Counted from the first letter of the stretch, positions 1 through 8,521 are shown. The stretch is DNA of 58,947 nucleotides from Pontibacter ummariensis (GCF_900188175.1 NZ_FZOQ01000031.1:1-58947); one strand, 5' to 3'. The notes: generated by a model from the letters alone, not told the origin. A program made the numbers and translations.

Positions 1-297
1 CTCAATCTAAGCCAGCAGGACAACACACCGAAAAAGGTTAGGGTGGGGGAGGATTTGGGCTACGACGCTAAAAATAGCCTAGTGGAGCTTTACCTGGATA
101 GCAGTAGCCAGGCGGCTGGGAAGTCCATTGTGGAGCTACAGCTGCCCAAAACGTCCCTCATTGTGCTCATAGACAGGGGGGGTAAATTCGTGACACCTAA
201 TGGAGCCACTGTGCTGCAGGAAAAAGACAAGCTCATGGTAATGGTAGATAATGATGAAGAGCTGGAAAAAGTGAACAGAGTCCTTCTAGGTCATTAG
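1..297 (+). CDS. Potassium/proton antiporter C-terminus (RCK_C domain), partial
   Basis: The reading frame is open from base 1, so the gene begins outside the window; the GTG at 43 is internal. The visible 98 residues contain an RCK_C (TrkA-C) regulatory domain: the pattern GKSIVELQLPKTSLIVLIDR, a PNGATVLQEKDKLMVM segment and a closing acidic helix are typical of the cytoplasmic tail of NhaP2/CvrA-type K+/H+ antiporters and of Trk regulators. In those families the domain binds a small ligand and gates a membrane ion exchanger. Membrane segments lie upstream and cannot be seen, so a Trk-type regulator or a TrkA-C-carrying permease remains possible. The domain call is firm, the transporter type is inference. 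Confidence 0.75.
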   Translation, partial: LNLSQQDNTPKKVRVGEDLGYDAKNSLVELYLDSSSQAAGKSIVELQLPKTSLIVLIDRGGKFVTPNGATVLQEKDKLMVMVDNDEELEKVNRVLLGH

Positions 298-552
298 TAG
301 TTAAGACTACTAATGGCCTAGAAATTAACACATAGTAATACCATGTTTATTACCCTTTTGCTCTTTCTAAGGCTACAGTAGAGGGGTATTTGCTTTCTAG
401 AGGTCATAAGTAACTGCTCCGGCAACTACAGAATAACGGACAGGGAAAAGGCAAGGCTGACGGAACGGTAATGTGACGAGTTATGGGAAGCTCTGGGAAA
501 GTACCATGCGCTATCTTTCTACAAAGGAGATTTGTATTTAACATAAAATAAA

Positions 553-750
553 TTATAGTGACACTTTTATAGCAGGTGTTCCTTCATCGCACATTATAAG
601 TCTTATAACCTTTCTTATGTTAAGTAGTGTAAGCTTGTGCTCCTGGGCTTCGTGGAGTACCACAAACCATACCAGTAGTAGTACAACACAATTATTTAGC
701 GCTACCGCCTCCAGAAGGGAAACGTCTTTATTTTCCTGATCCTGATTCAT
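553..750 (-). CDS. Small hypothetical protein with one hydrophobic segment
   Basis: A 65-codon frame beginning ATG, preceded by AGGAAA as a weak ribosome site. The N-terminus is hydrophilic and Asn/Gln/Glu-rich, followed by a hydrophobic run (LLLVWFVVL) at about residues 22-31 that could only just span a membrane, then a basic tail. No family is recognised. It stands alone, far from a promoter I can identify. It may be a real small membrane protein or a chance ORF; I lean slightly to chance. Confidence 0.3.
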   Translation of the reverse strand: MNQDQENKDVSLLEAVALNNCVVLLLVWFVVLHEAQEHKLTLLNIRKVIRLIMCDEGTPAIKVSL

Positions 751-876
751 TTTCCTAACTTAGATTGGAGCTTATCTTGTACTTTTCTCCAAGAGGGATT
801 TCTATAAGGAGCTTACTGCTAGAGGAATCAGAGCCATCAGAAGGTTTTAAGTCCGTCTGAAGCGGCAGCCATACTT

Positions 877-912
877 AAAAGAAGAGCAGGAAGTAAGACT
901 CCCTGCTCTTCT
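877..912 (-). terminator. Intrinsic terminator after the SoxB-like gene
   Basis: An 11-bp perfect stem, AGAAGAGCAGG (880-890) and CCTGCTCTTCT (902-912), with an 11-base loop. On the minus strand it is followed by TTTT, and it lies 28 bp beyond the stop codon of the gene ending at 941. Confidence 0.75.
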
Positions 913-940
913 AAGAATGAAGTTGATGGATGCTGTGATT

Positions 941-2590
941 TTATCTGAAAATGTAATTTACGTTTGGCAACTGCGATAACACTGGGGAATCCAGATCCAG
1001 CGCTTTGGCTCTTCCATCAACCTGAGGTGCTACAGTGCCCTTCACTTTAAGGTACTCTTCTATTACGTCGTGCACGGTATAATCCAGCACCTTCGGGTCT
1101 TTGGCATTCGGCATGCGGCAAAGCACATGGTCTGGCTCCCCACTTCTGCGGCAGGCAGCCAACGTATAAACCTTGTTCGGGTCAAGCGGCTGGCCGCCCA
1201 CCGTTATGGACTGCACGCGTTCGCCCTTCGGAGCATTGGCGTTGAAAGTCATCTTCATGCCGGAGAAGCGGATCACCCAGCCTCCAAACCTTTCCAGTGG
1301 CTTCTCTGCAAACACATTGTGCAGTTCCTGCTCCATCCACTCCTGTATCTGCTGACCGGTGGCCTTGCCTGTTTTAACGTTCTCGTTCACGGGCAGCATG
1401 TTCCACACATCGCTGTAGGTGATAGGAGCTTTTCCCGACTCGTCCGGTATGATGGGTGTACCGAAACGGAAGCCGTTGGAGATAGCTATATCGGCACCAG
1501 TCTTCCAGCGTACCGCGTCTGTAATCATATTATCCAGTGCGTTTTCTACCACCAGGTAACGGTAAAGTGGTTCAGAAGTATATCCCAACACCCGCTCCAT
1601 CTGCTCTTTGTAAGGAGCCATCTGCTCGTCTACTACCTTCTGCACGGAGGGGTCCGCCGGGTACTTGGCGGGGTCCACGTCGATCAGCTCGTAGCGCTGG
1701 CCCACAATCTTACCATCTTTCACATCCAGGTCCAGGCGTCCCACAAAAGAGGCGAAGGCACCAGGCTCCACCACCTGCGCATACGTTTGCTTCAGTGGCT
1801 TCCGGATACGCTCATGGGTATCGTTACCCAATATAAAATCCACGCCTTTTATCTCTTCCTGGTCAGCCAGGTAAATTTGTTTAGAGATGCCTAAGTGCGT
1901 CACAAGGAACAGGAGGTCTACTTTCTGTTCTTCCTTTAGCTCTCTGATTAATGGCTGTAGGTTGTCTTCTATTTTCTTAAAAACTAGCCCCTTGCTGAAA
2001 ACCGGGTTTTGCCGGATAGGCACTTCCGGGTCATTATAGGAGATAAAGCCCAGCTTCACGCCTTTTACCTCCTTCACAATATAGGGTGGGTAGAGCATTT
2101 CTGCGCTGGACTCATCATAAATATTGGCACATATTACCGGCTTTCCGTACGAGGCCAGTACATGGCGCATTTTCTGGCTCCCGAAGATCACCTCCCAGTT
2201 GCCCGGTATCAGAAAATCATAATCCATAGCCTTAATCACAGGGCCAAACACCTCCCCTTCAGACAGCGCCGCCACGGCACTCCCCTGTATCAGGTCCCCA
2301 CCGTCTACAATCACGGTGCCGCCGGGATTCTCCGCTTTTACTTGCTTAAAAATAGTTTGGATATTGGCCACGCCGCCGCGCTCCTTGAACACGAACTCTT
2401 CGTTCTCAATGAACATTTCCTGGTGGGGCAGGAGCTGGCCATGTATGTCGGCTGTCTGCAGAATGGTAATAGTCTCAACGCCGTCCCCTTTTGCCTGGGA
2501 CTCTTCCTGGTTTGCTGTCTGACAGGAAGTCACCCCCAGCCCTACGAGTGGAAGAAAGGCTAAGAGTTTTTTGTTTATTCTATGAAGCAT
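941..2590 (-). CDS. SoxB/UshA-like 5'-nucleotidase-fold lipoprotein
   Basis: A 549-residue exported lipoprotein: basic N-terminus, hydrophobic stretch and lipobox VTSC with Cys23. The metallophosphoesterase domain follows (about residues 38-285) and then the 5'-nucleotidase C-terminal domain (about 330-530). Dimetal ligands seen are TADIHGQL (Asp48, His50), GGD (Asp99), Asn131, and VTH (His232). The GNHE motif of classical nucleotidases is GNWE here, replacing the catalytic-dyad His, and the GGHxH-type motif is GNDTHE, so Asp257 replaces a usual His ligand. NGFRFGTPI and GGWVIRFSG recall the SoxB GFRWG and GGDMVRVGG segments. SoxB hydrolyses thiosulfonate from a carrier in the periplasm; the neighbouring sulfur genes favour a SoxB-like role, but no SoxYZ carrier is visible. 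A nucleotidase of altered specificity is the alternative. Confidence 0.75.
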   Translation of the reverse strand: MLHRINKKLLAFLPLVGLGVTSCQTANQEESQAKGDGVETITILQTADIHGQLLPHQEMFIENEEFVFKERGGVANIQTIFKQVKAENPGGTVIVDGGDLIQGSAVAALSEGEVFGPVIKAMDYDFLIPGNWEVIFGSQKMRHVLASYGKPVICANIYDESSAEMLYPPYIVKEVKGVKLGFISYNDPEVPIRQNPVFSKGLVFKKIEDNLQPLIRELKEEQKVDLLFLVTHLGISKQIYLADQEEIKGVDFILGNDTHERIRKPLKQTYAQVVEPGAFASFVGRLDLDVKDGKIVGQRYELIDVDPAKYPADPSVQKVVDEQMAPYKEQMERVLGYTSEPLYRYLVVENALDNMITDAVRWKTGADIAISNGFRFGTPIIPDESGKAPITYSDVWNMLPVNENVKTGKATGQQIQEWMEQELHNVFAEKPLERFGGWVIRFSGMKMTFNANAPKGERVQSITVGGQPLDPNKVYTLAACRRSGEPDHVLCRMPNAKDPKVLDYTVHDVIEEYLKVKGTVAPQVDGRAKALDLDSPVLSQLPNVNYIFR

Positions 2591-2997
2591 CTTTGGAATC
2601 TAGAGTATATTTTCTTAAAAGTTGTTAATGAAATTGCTTTTGCCTGGAGCTGGTATATCCGGATGAAGCCAGTTGAAGCTAGTCCGACAGGAACAAAAAG
2701 GAATTCTGTGGATAGCAACTTACCTTGGACCACAGCTAACCGACAACCTGTCTCTACCTCACCCGAAAGCATAGACAGTGGATTAAAAGGAAAAAGAAGG
2801 AATCAGCTGAACCTTGGGGGATCAGGGTCTGTGGCGGCAGCCACAGAGAAGTACACCGTCTGCTTGAAAGCAGGTTCCTGGTAGCGCAACATCGGATTAA
2901 TATCAACCATTGCTTCCGCGGCCGCCGTGTAGAAGATTTTTACAGAACAGACTATCAACTTTGCACTATTTTCGGGAGTGTCCGCTTACATCATCTG
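2591..2997. other. 407-bp gap upstream of the SoxB-like gene
   Basis: It contains a small hairpin (2828-2847, stem TCTGTGGC/GCCACAGA, loop GGCA) and no convincing -7 box. None of the sulfur-island operators occurs here. The hairpin could belong to the leader of the downstream minus-strand gene, but no known riboswitch motif is evident. Confidence 0.4.
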
Positions 2998-3630
2998 CTA
3001 TTGCTTCTTAACCATGCTTTGCAGAAACTCCCGAACTTCCGGAGTGTCGTATTCTGCCATGCCTTCCTGCTTAGCCACGATTTTGCCCTCCGGGGAGATG
3101 ATGAACGTAGTGGGAATGGCGTTCGAATAAAACTCCTGCGGAAGCTGACCGGCCGGCAGGTATACCGGGAAAGTAAAACCTTTCTTACTGATGAACTTCT
3201 TCACCTTCTCTACACCTCCTTCGTCTACCGAAAGCATTACGAAGGCAATCTTGTCGGAGCCTACCCTTTCGTAGAGGCTTTGGATATTCGGCATTTCGGC
3301 GATGCACGGTGGGCACCAGGTTGCCCAAATGTTCATGAAAACTACTTTTCCCTTCAGGCTCTCAAAAGCCACTATTTTTCCATAAAGGTCTATCATCCTA
3401 AAACCTGCACCCGCCCTGGAGGATGCCCCTGAAGAAGATTCTACCGCTACCGCTACAGAATCGGATGCAGGTTCAGGCACATCGGCTTTCTTGATACCAG
3501 TGGCGAGCAAAAGGCGCTGCACCTGGCCGATGGCCTCTGTGTGTAAACCGGTAAGGTAAAGTATGCCGAACAGGGCCAGCATCATGGCCCAGCCGGGAAT
3601 GTTTCGAAATGAAAACTTATGCTTATTCAT
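2998..3630 (-). CDS. TlpA-like membrane-anchored thioredoxin
   Basis: A 210-residue protein with one N-terminal membrane anchor (about 12-30), a low-complexity Ser/Ala linker (55-75) and a TlpA/AhpC-TSA thioredoxin domain (78-210). The redox motif is WATWCPPC (Cys106, Cys109) and the cis-Pro lies in AIPTTFII, so the fold is complete. Such proteins are periplasmic disulfide reductases that keep cytochrome or sulfur-carrier cysteines reduced. It follows the DoxX-DsrE fusion by 58 bp on the same strand, so co-transcription is likely and a role in recycling a persulfidated or oxidised thiol is a fair inference. Confidence 0.85.
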   Translation of the reverse strand: MNKHKFSFRNIPGWAMMLALFGILYLTGLHTEAIGQVQRLLLATGIKKADVPEPASDSVAVAVESSSGASSRAGAGFRMIDLYGKIVAFESLKGKVVFMNIWATWCPPCIAEMPNIQSLYERVGSDKIAFVMLSVDEGGVEKVKKFISKKGFTFPVYLPAGQLPQEFYSNAIPTTFIISPEGKIVAKQEGMAEYDTPEVREFLQSMVKKQ

Positions 3631-3688
3631 GACTTTCTTTTTTATTGTTAATGGCCCCTCCCGGAAAGAAGAGAGGCGTAACCATAGA

Positions 3689-4579
3689 CTAAAGCTCTAC
3701 TGTGACGTACCCCTGCTGCTGCAGGTCGAACATGTAGGTAAGGCCATTTGGCACGATGTCTACACCCTCCACCAGTGTGCCGGGGTCAATGTTGAACTGC
3801 TTAAGGGACATGCCGCACACTTTATAAGTGATGCCCGCCGCCTGGCCCTTTTTGAACTCCGCTTCCATATTGCTGCCTTTGACAAAAGCCTCTACAGATC
3901 TACCGCAAGCCATGACCACTAAGCTTCCTCTGTTATAAGTGCTGTGAGATGTAATAGTCTCTGCGGTGTTGACGGCTGCTTTCAGGTGGTTGGGTTGGCT
4001 GATGAGCACGGCATAGTTGTTCTTGGGGTTTGTTTCAGCAAGCTGCTGCGGTCCTGACTGTGCTACCGAAGTGCCCATGGCACAGGCTCCCAACAGCAGC
4101 AGTAACCCCGTGGCCAGGACGGAAATATCTCTGCCTCTGCGAAGGCTGTTCAGCCTACTATTAGATTTCCTGCGCCTGGACTGGTCCAGGCCGTAATACA
4201 TCGCCCCGTTTACGAGAAAGAACAGCAGCATGCCGATGAGCGCCACGTTTTTAAACAAGGGTCCGGCCCCTGTCGGGTTTGCCACCTGTACTGTCAGCGT
4301 AATCGGTAGCAGGATAAGCAAAAGCAGCATGGCCGCCAGCCTTGTCTGAAAACCGGCCAATAGCATGAAGCCCCCAAGCAGCAGCCCGATGCCGGAGAGC
4401 ACGATCAATGTTTCGGCTGGCGCGATCCAGGTGGCTAAAAAGCCAAATGAGGCTTTTTCGAGCCGGGCAGCGGCACCGACTGTGTTTAATAGGTGGTTAA
4501 AGCCTGCGGCGATAAAGATCAGGCTGCCCATTATGCGCAGCACCAGAAAGGATATTTTTTGCATAGGAGTGTTTTCCAT
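3689..4579 (-). CDS. DoxX-DsrE fusion membrane protein
   Basis: I take the start at the ATG at 4579; the frame runs on upstream, but the extra 32 residues are basic and unlike the family. The N-terminal half (about 1-140) is a four-helix DoxX domain. A linker with many Arg/Ser leads to a further hydrophobic segment with LLLLLGACAMG, then a DsrE/DsrF-like domain (about 180-296) carrying two conserved cysteines in MACGRS and KVCGMS. DoxX relatives include the small subunit of thiosulfate:quinone oxidoreductase, and DsrE proteins carry or bind sulfane sulfur. The fusion places the DsrE domain beside the membrane, possibly periplasmic. It lies in a run with MFS, TlpA and SoxB-like genes. Substrate is unknown. 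Confidence 0.75.
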   Translation of the reverse strand: MENTPMQKISFLVLRIMGSLIFIAAGFNHLLNTVGAAARLEKASFGFLATWIAPAETLIVLSGIGLLLGGFMLLAGFQTRLAAMLLLLILLPITLTVQVANPTGAGPLFKNVALIGMLLFFLVNGAMYYGLDQSRRRKSNSRLNSLRRGRDISVLATGLLLLLGACAMGTSVAQSGPQQLAETNPKNNYAVLISQPNHLKAAVNTAETITSHSTYNRGSLVVMACGRSVEAFVKGSNMEAEFKKGQAAGITYKVCGMSLKQFNIDPGTLVEGVDIVPNGLTYMFDLQQQGYVTVEL

Positions 4580-4715
4580 AATAACTTTTTGTTTCTTTAA
4601 AATGACAGTGATTGGCACAGACACACCATGCCTGTGTTCCCAAGAAAAGGGGACAAAAAGGAAACCGATCAGCACACTACGTGCGTATTTCCATAACCCT
4701 TACTTATGAGACATT

Positions 4716-5078
4716 TTAAGAAAAGCGGGGTGGGTCAGGGTCAGTCTTAAGGTGAGGCGAAAGGTACTTCTGTGGAGTTGCCAAGGTGACGCTGCTCCAC
4801 AAAGGGAAAGATAGAACCCTCTCCTGCTCCTGAGCGAAGAGAGCGGCATACATCGGGGAACTACAGCCTGTGGTCACCCCGGCTGCATCCTGCTGCCGGG
4901 AGTGTGACGGGTGCCGGAAGCATTTTTTTGCACAGGTACGCTTCACCAGACGCTTTGCCCCACAATTCTTCATCAGTACAGCCTGCTCCATACTGTTCAA
5001 GCTGTTCACGCTACCTAATTTAGGAAGGTTGAACAGCAGGAACACCAGGCTGAAAATTATAAGAAAGTAGCTCTTCAT
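4716..5078 (-). CDS. Small exported Cys-containing protein
   Basis: A 120-codon frame starting with MKSYFLIIFSLVFLLF, a clear signal peptide or membrane anchor. The mature part has basic, Cys-bearing segments (KNCGAKR, RTCAKKCFRH, TGCSSP), suggesting a metal or thiol site. The gene lies between the MFS transporter (83 bp upstream) and the DoxX-DsrE gene (136 bp downstream), all on one strand. I do not recognise a named family. The C-terminal 40 residues are Pro/Ser-rich and may be disordered. Its position argues for a part in the sulfur or thiol system, which is only inference. Confidence 0.55.
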   Translation of the reverse strand: MKSYFLIIFSLVFLLFNLPKLGSVNSLNSMEQAVLMKNCGAKRLVKRTCAKKCFRHPSHSRQQDAAGVTTGCSSPMYAALFAQEQERVLSFPLWSSVTLATPQKYLSPHLKTDPDPPRFS

Positions 5079-5161
5079 TCGCTTAAAAACTCATTACCAA
5101 CGCTTGCAGCTGAACGGGTACTAAGCTCAGCCGCATTGGCTTACTCAGTGAAGTTAATCAT

Positions 5162-6427
5162 TTATACTGCTCGGCATAGTCCGGGAACACACGCTTTGCT
5201 TTGCCAGAGCATCTTCTTTGTGCAGCACATCCGCACTTCGGACAAAATCCCTGCGCCAACTGTAAGCAGGGCAGTGCCTAGCAATACTGCCTCCAAACCA
5301 AACAGGTCACTGAACAACCCCGCTGCCACGGCCCCTGCCACATAGCCGAAGTCGCGCCAGAAACGGAAAATGCCCAAGCTCTGCGGACGCTGGTTCGGGT
5401 GGGTGTTTTCAGCCACCACCGAAAGGAAGTTCGGGTACACCAGGGCCGTTCCGGCACCCAACACAACAAGTGCTGTTACCAATACAGCGTACGAACCGGC
5501 GAAAAGCAAAAGCGCAATGGCGATGCCCTGTAGCACCATGCCCAGGCTAAGCAGTTGCTTTTTGCAGTATATGTCCCCGAGCCTGCCTGTCACCAGCTGC
5601 CCCAGTCCCCACACAACTGGGTAAATACCCGCCAGCAAACCTATCTCTGCCAGTGAGTAGCCCCTTGTGGCCAGCAAGACCGGCAGCAGGCCCCACAGCA
5701 TCCCGTCGTTGAGGTTGTTTACAAAACCATTGAGCGTGACAGAGCCAAGGTTGGCATGGCGCCAGGTCGTGTCTTTCCAGATGCTGCCGAGGAAGGGAAT
5801 ACTAGTTTGCGCTGCCTCCACTTTTACGTGTCCGTGCGTGTCACGGAGGAAGAAGATAGTCAGCAGCAAGCCCGCTATAGAAAAACCGATGCCCGGCAAG
5901 AACGCGTAGGTGACCTCGCCCGTGGCGGAGGCAATGTATCCCGCCAGAAAAGCCACCAGCCCCACGGCCAGGTAACCGGCGAACTCATTGATGCCCATCG
6001 CCAAGCCACGGTTCCTCTCCCCGACCAGGTCTATTTTCATCACCACCGTAGCCGACCAGGCAAGTCCCTGGTTTAGCCCCAGCAGCAGGTTTGCAAAGAT
6101 GACCCACCCCCAACTGTTTGCATACAGCAACAGCCACGGTACCGGCAGTGCAAACAACCAGCCCGTGAGCAGCAGCTGCTTGCGGGTATACCTTGTTGCC
6201 AGGCGGCCCATCATGAGATTGGCGAAGGACTTGGCAAGACCGAAGGCTACGATAAAGGAAAGAAGCGCCGTATGCCCGCTGATGCCGAAAACGGATTCGG
6301 CTAACTCCGGAATAACGGACCGCTCCAGCCCTACCATCGCACCCACAAAGCCATTGATGAGCACCAGCAGCCAGAACTGCGCTGCGTTCTCTTTCAAGCC
6401 CAGTTTCGTTTCTTCCATTCTTTCCAT
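5162..6427 (-). CDS. MFS transporter
   Basis: A 421-residue polytopic protein with about twelve hydrophobic helices and the MFS signature between helices 2 and 3 (GRLATRYTRKQLL), repeated in weaker form in the second half (GRLGDIYCKKQLL). ATG codons at 6427 and 6418 are both possible. Its C-terminus ends in a short cysteine-bearing tail (RMCCTKK). It follows a rhodanese gene by 119 bp, downstream of an operator of the sulfur regulon. Export or import of a sulfur compound is suggested by position only; substrate specificity cannot be read from sequence. Confidence 0.85.
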   Translation of the reverse strand: MERMEETKLGLKENAAQFWLLVLINGFVGAMVGLERSVIPELAESVFGISGHTALLSFIVAFGLAKSFANLMMGRLATRYTRKQLLLTGWLFALPVPWLLLYANSWGWVIFANLLLGLNQGLAWSATVVMKIDLVGERNRGLAMGINEFAGYLAVGLVAFLAGYIASATGEVTYAFLPGIGFSIAGLLLTIFFLRDTHGHVKVEAAQTSIPFLGSIWKDTTWRHANLGSVTLNGFVNNLNDGMLWGLLPVLLATRGYSLAEIGLLAGIYPVVWGLGQLVTGRLGDIYCKKQLLSLGMVLQGIAIALLLFAGSYAVLVTALVVLGAGTALVYPNFLSVVAENTHPNQRPQSLGIFRFWRDFGYVAGAVAAGLFSDLFGLEAVLLGTALLTVGAGILSEVRMCCTKKMLWQSKACVPGLCRAV

Positions 6428-6546
6428 TATCTAACAATTCCAGGTAAATACCGGTGGCTCAGGAGAGCGGCCACTTGACACCGATAGCCACTGCAAAGAC
6501 CCATTTGCCAAACCTCCTGCGTACCTGTTATACACTGTCGCTTTAT

Positions 6547-6873
6547 TTAGCGTGGCCAGGCCCCCACGCCACCGGACAGGTTGTAGGCCTTGAATCCCTG
6601 GTCTGAGAGCATCTGGCAAGCCGAACCGCTCCGGTTGCCACTGCGGCAGAACACATAGTACTCCTTGTCCTTGTCCAGCGTCTTTAGTGCCGACTGAAAC
6701 TGAGAGGAGGTCACATCAAGGTTCTTGGCTCCTTTGATGGTTCCCGCACTGAATTCCCCAGCAGTCCGCACATCCAGCAGCTCGGCCTTGGGTGAATTTT
6801 GAAATTTTGATTTGAATGTCTTCCCGTCCAGGTTTTCGTAGTTCTTGGGAGCGGACTTGAATATATTGAACAT
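6547..6873 (-). CDS. Single-domain rhodanese-like sulfurtransferase
   Basis: The ATG at 6873 is preferred because AGAAAG lies just upstream and because the extra nine codons of the longer frame do not belong to the family. The 108-residue product is one rhodanese domain with LLDVRTAGEF and the active loop CRSGNRSG (Cys76), which forms the persulfide intermediate in this family. No signal peptide is seen, so it is cytoplasmic. It is the first gene after the module at 6918-6961 and heads a likely operon with the MFS gene. Role: moving sulfane sulfur between small thiols and proteins, consistent with the dioxygenase-like genes next door. Confidence 0.88.
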   Translation of the reverse strand: MFNIFKSAPKNYENLDGKTFKSKFQNSPKAELLDVRTAGEFSAGTIKGAKNLDVTSSQFQSALKTLDKDKEYYVFCRSGNRSGSACQMLSDQGFKAYNLSGGVGAWPR

Positions 6874-6917
6874 CGCTTTCTGTCTTTTAAGTGTTTTCAA
6901 TGATTGTAATATTGTAA

Positions 6918-6961
6918 CAAAGGTACGGCTTAGGCCCTCCCCTTTCAGTGACTTTGGTCAC
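6918..6961 (-). promoter_or_regulatory. Crp-type operator plus -7 box, rhodanese-MFS unit
   Basis: On the plus strand: caaaggta at 6918-6925 (TACCTTTG on the coding strand) and the palindrome GTGAC TTTG GTCAC at 6948-6961, separated by 22 bp. Same layout as six other sites in this island; operator centre about 29.5 bases upstream of the box, near -40. Confidence 0.8.
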
Positions 6962-7017
6962 ACAGACAGAAAATGCTTCGTCTGCCCGACGGGCTTTAGC
7001 TTAAGGTGAGGTAAATA

Positions 7018-7046
7018 GCCCAGGCCGGCTTGAAGCCGGTCCGGGC
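7018..7046 (-). terminator. GC-rich hairpin after the first MBL-rhodanese gene
   Basis: A strong stem built from GCCC-GGCCGGCTT and AAGCCGG-GGGC, 27 bp past the stop codon of the gene ending at 7073. There is no good T run, so termination efficiency is uncertain. Confidence 0.45.
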
Positions 7047-7072
7047 CTACACTAAACGAAACCAAAACGCTG

Positions 7073-8485
7073 CTACTTTAATGTGGAAGGACAAACATAT
7101 GCCGTCCTCGGCACACTTGTTTCGGCAATAGCCTTGAAGCCGCCCTCCACATTCACCACGTTGTCAAAGCCCCGGGCTTTCAGGATAGAGGCCGCAATCA
7201 TGGAGCGGTAACCTCCCGCGCAGTGCAGGTACACTGCTTCCTCCTTTGGCAGTTCCGCCATATGTTCATTCAAGTAGTCCAGCGGAGCATTGCTCGCCGT
7301 CTCTACGTGCTCTGACTCGTACTCACCCGGCTTGCGCACGTCCACCACTTTGATGCCCTTGTCCTGCTCGTACAGACGGGCAAACTCGTCAGCTTTGATC
7401 GAATTGACAGCATCAACATCCTTTCCAGCTTCTTCCCAGGCGGCAAAGCCTCCCTTCAGGTAGCCGATGGTATAGTCATAGCCCACACGCGCTAACCTGG
7501 TCACAACCTCTTCCTCTCGCTCTTCATCCGTCACGAGTAATATCTGCTGTCTGATGTCCGGGATGAGCGTACCAACCCAGGGAGCAAAGCTACCGTCAAT
7601 GCCGATGTTAACCGAATTCGGGATAAAGCCATTTGCAAACTCCTCCGGCTTCCTGGTGTCCAGCACCAGCGCGCCTGTCTCATTGGCCGTTGCCTCAAAG
7701 GCCTCCGGAGTCAGCGCCTGCAGCCCTTTCTCCAGTACCTCCTCTATATTGTCATAGCCCTCCCTGTTCATTTTCACGTTGAGCGGGAAGTAGCTGGGAG
7801 GGGGCAATAAGCCATCCGTTACCTCTTTGACAAACTCCCCTTTAGTCATGTCGGCGCGCAGGGCATAGTTTGTCTGCTTCTGGTGCCCTAAAGTATCGAA
7901 TGTCTCTTTGCTCATGTTCTTACCACAGGCGGATCCCGCCCCGTGTGCCGGGTATACCAGCACGTCCTCGTCCAAAGGCATAATCTTGTTGCGGAGCGAG
8001 TCGTACAGGTGCCCTGCCAGCTGCTCCTGTGTCAGCTCAGATTTGGCTGCCAGGTCCGGACGTCCCACATCCCCTATAAAGAGCGTGTCTCCAGTGAAAA
8101 CAGCATAGTCTTTCCCTTTCTCATCCTTCAGCAGGTAAGTAGTGGACTCCATGGTGTGCCCCGGGGTGTGAAGCATTTTAATGGTCACCTCTCCCACTCT
8201 CAGCTCCTCTCCGTCCTTTGCAATGTAAGCGGCATAGGTTGTTTGTGCGTTTGGCCCGAACACTATCTGCGCCCCTGAAGCCCTTGCCAAATCCACGTGC
8301 CCTGAGACGAAATCCGCGTGGAAGTGTGTTTCCAGTACATACTTTATTTTCGCTCCTCTTTGGTCCGCCTTCTCTAAATAGGGGCGAGTTTCACGGAGCG
8401 GGTCGATAATGACCGCCTCCCCGTTGCTTTCGATGTAATAGGCGCCCTGTGCCAGGCAGCCGGTGTATATTTGCTCAATTAACAT
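7073..8485 (-). CDS. MBL-fold/double-rhodanese protein, persulfide dioxygenase-like
   Basis: The start is set at the ATG at 8485 because MLIEQIYTGC begins the conserved metallo-beta-lactamase strand; the longer frame adds a Lys-rich leader that overlaps the promoter region. Of 470 residues, 1-240 form the MBL domain with THFHADFVSGH (His54, His56, Asp58, His63), LHTPGH (His110) and TGDTLFIGDVGRPD (Asp133). Two rhodanese domains follow; the first lacks a catalytic Cys, the second has CAGGYRS (Cys422). ETHE1/CstB-type enzymes oxidise glutathione or coenzyme persulfide to sulfite, and rhodanese fusions feed or remove sulfane sulfur. It is cytoplasmic and has its own operator and promoter. Confidence 0.88.
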   Translation of the reverse strand: MLIEQIYTGCLAQGAYYIESNGEAVIIDPLRETRPYLEKADQRGAKIKYVLETHFHADFVSGHVDLARASGAQIVFGPNAQTTYAAYIAKDGEELRVGEVTIKMLHTPGHTMESTTYLLKDEKGKDYAVFTGDTLFIGDVGRPDLAAKSELTQEQLAGHLYDSLRNKIMPLDEDVLVYPAHGAGSACGKNMSKETFDTLGHQKQTNYALRADMTKGEFVKEVTDGLLPPPSYFPLNVKMNREGYDNIEEVLEKGLQALTPEAFEATANETGALVLDTRKPEEFANGFIPNSVNIGIDGSFAPWVGTLIPDIRQQILLVTDEEREEEVVTRLARVGYDYTIGYLKGGFAAWEEAGKDVDAVNSIKADEFARLYEQDKGIKVVDVRKPGEYESEHVETASNAPLDYLNEHMAELPKEEAVYLHCAGGYRSMIAASILKARGFDNVVNVEGGFKAIAETSVPRTAYVCPSTLK

Positions 8486-8521
8486 GGCTATTTGCTTTAA
8501 ATTTTTTTTTTGTTTTATGTA

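Larger units (their letters stand above)
298..940. other. Intergenic stretch, mostly empty
   Basis: This gap separates the antiporter end from the SoxB-like gene. It holds one doubtful small minus-strand ORF (553-750) and a convincing terminator (877-912). I see no operator, riboswitch or repeat in the rest. Confidence 0.5.

Noticed and set aside
1070..1894. 274-codon plus-strand ORF antisense to the SoxB-like gene
   Set aside because: Complementary to a clearly coding gene; His/Leu-rich product without family features.
2009..2563. 184-codon plus-strand ORF antisense to the SoxB-like gene
   Set aside because: Shadow of the minus-strand gene; no domain.
2828..2847. Hairpin considered as a riboswitch or TPP/SAM leader
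   Set aside because: Only a simple stem with a GGCA loop; no aptamer motif of any known class is present.
4601..4625. Degenerate GTGAT...CACAG upstream of DoxX-DsrE as an eighth operator
   Set aside because: Half-site spacing differs from the other seven and no -7 box at the fixed distance.
5148..5161. GTGAA-GTTA-ATCAT near 5150 as an operator
   Set aside because: Too many mismatches and no -7 box 22 bp away.
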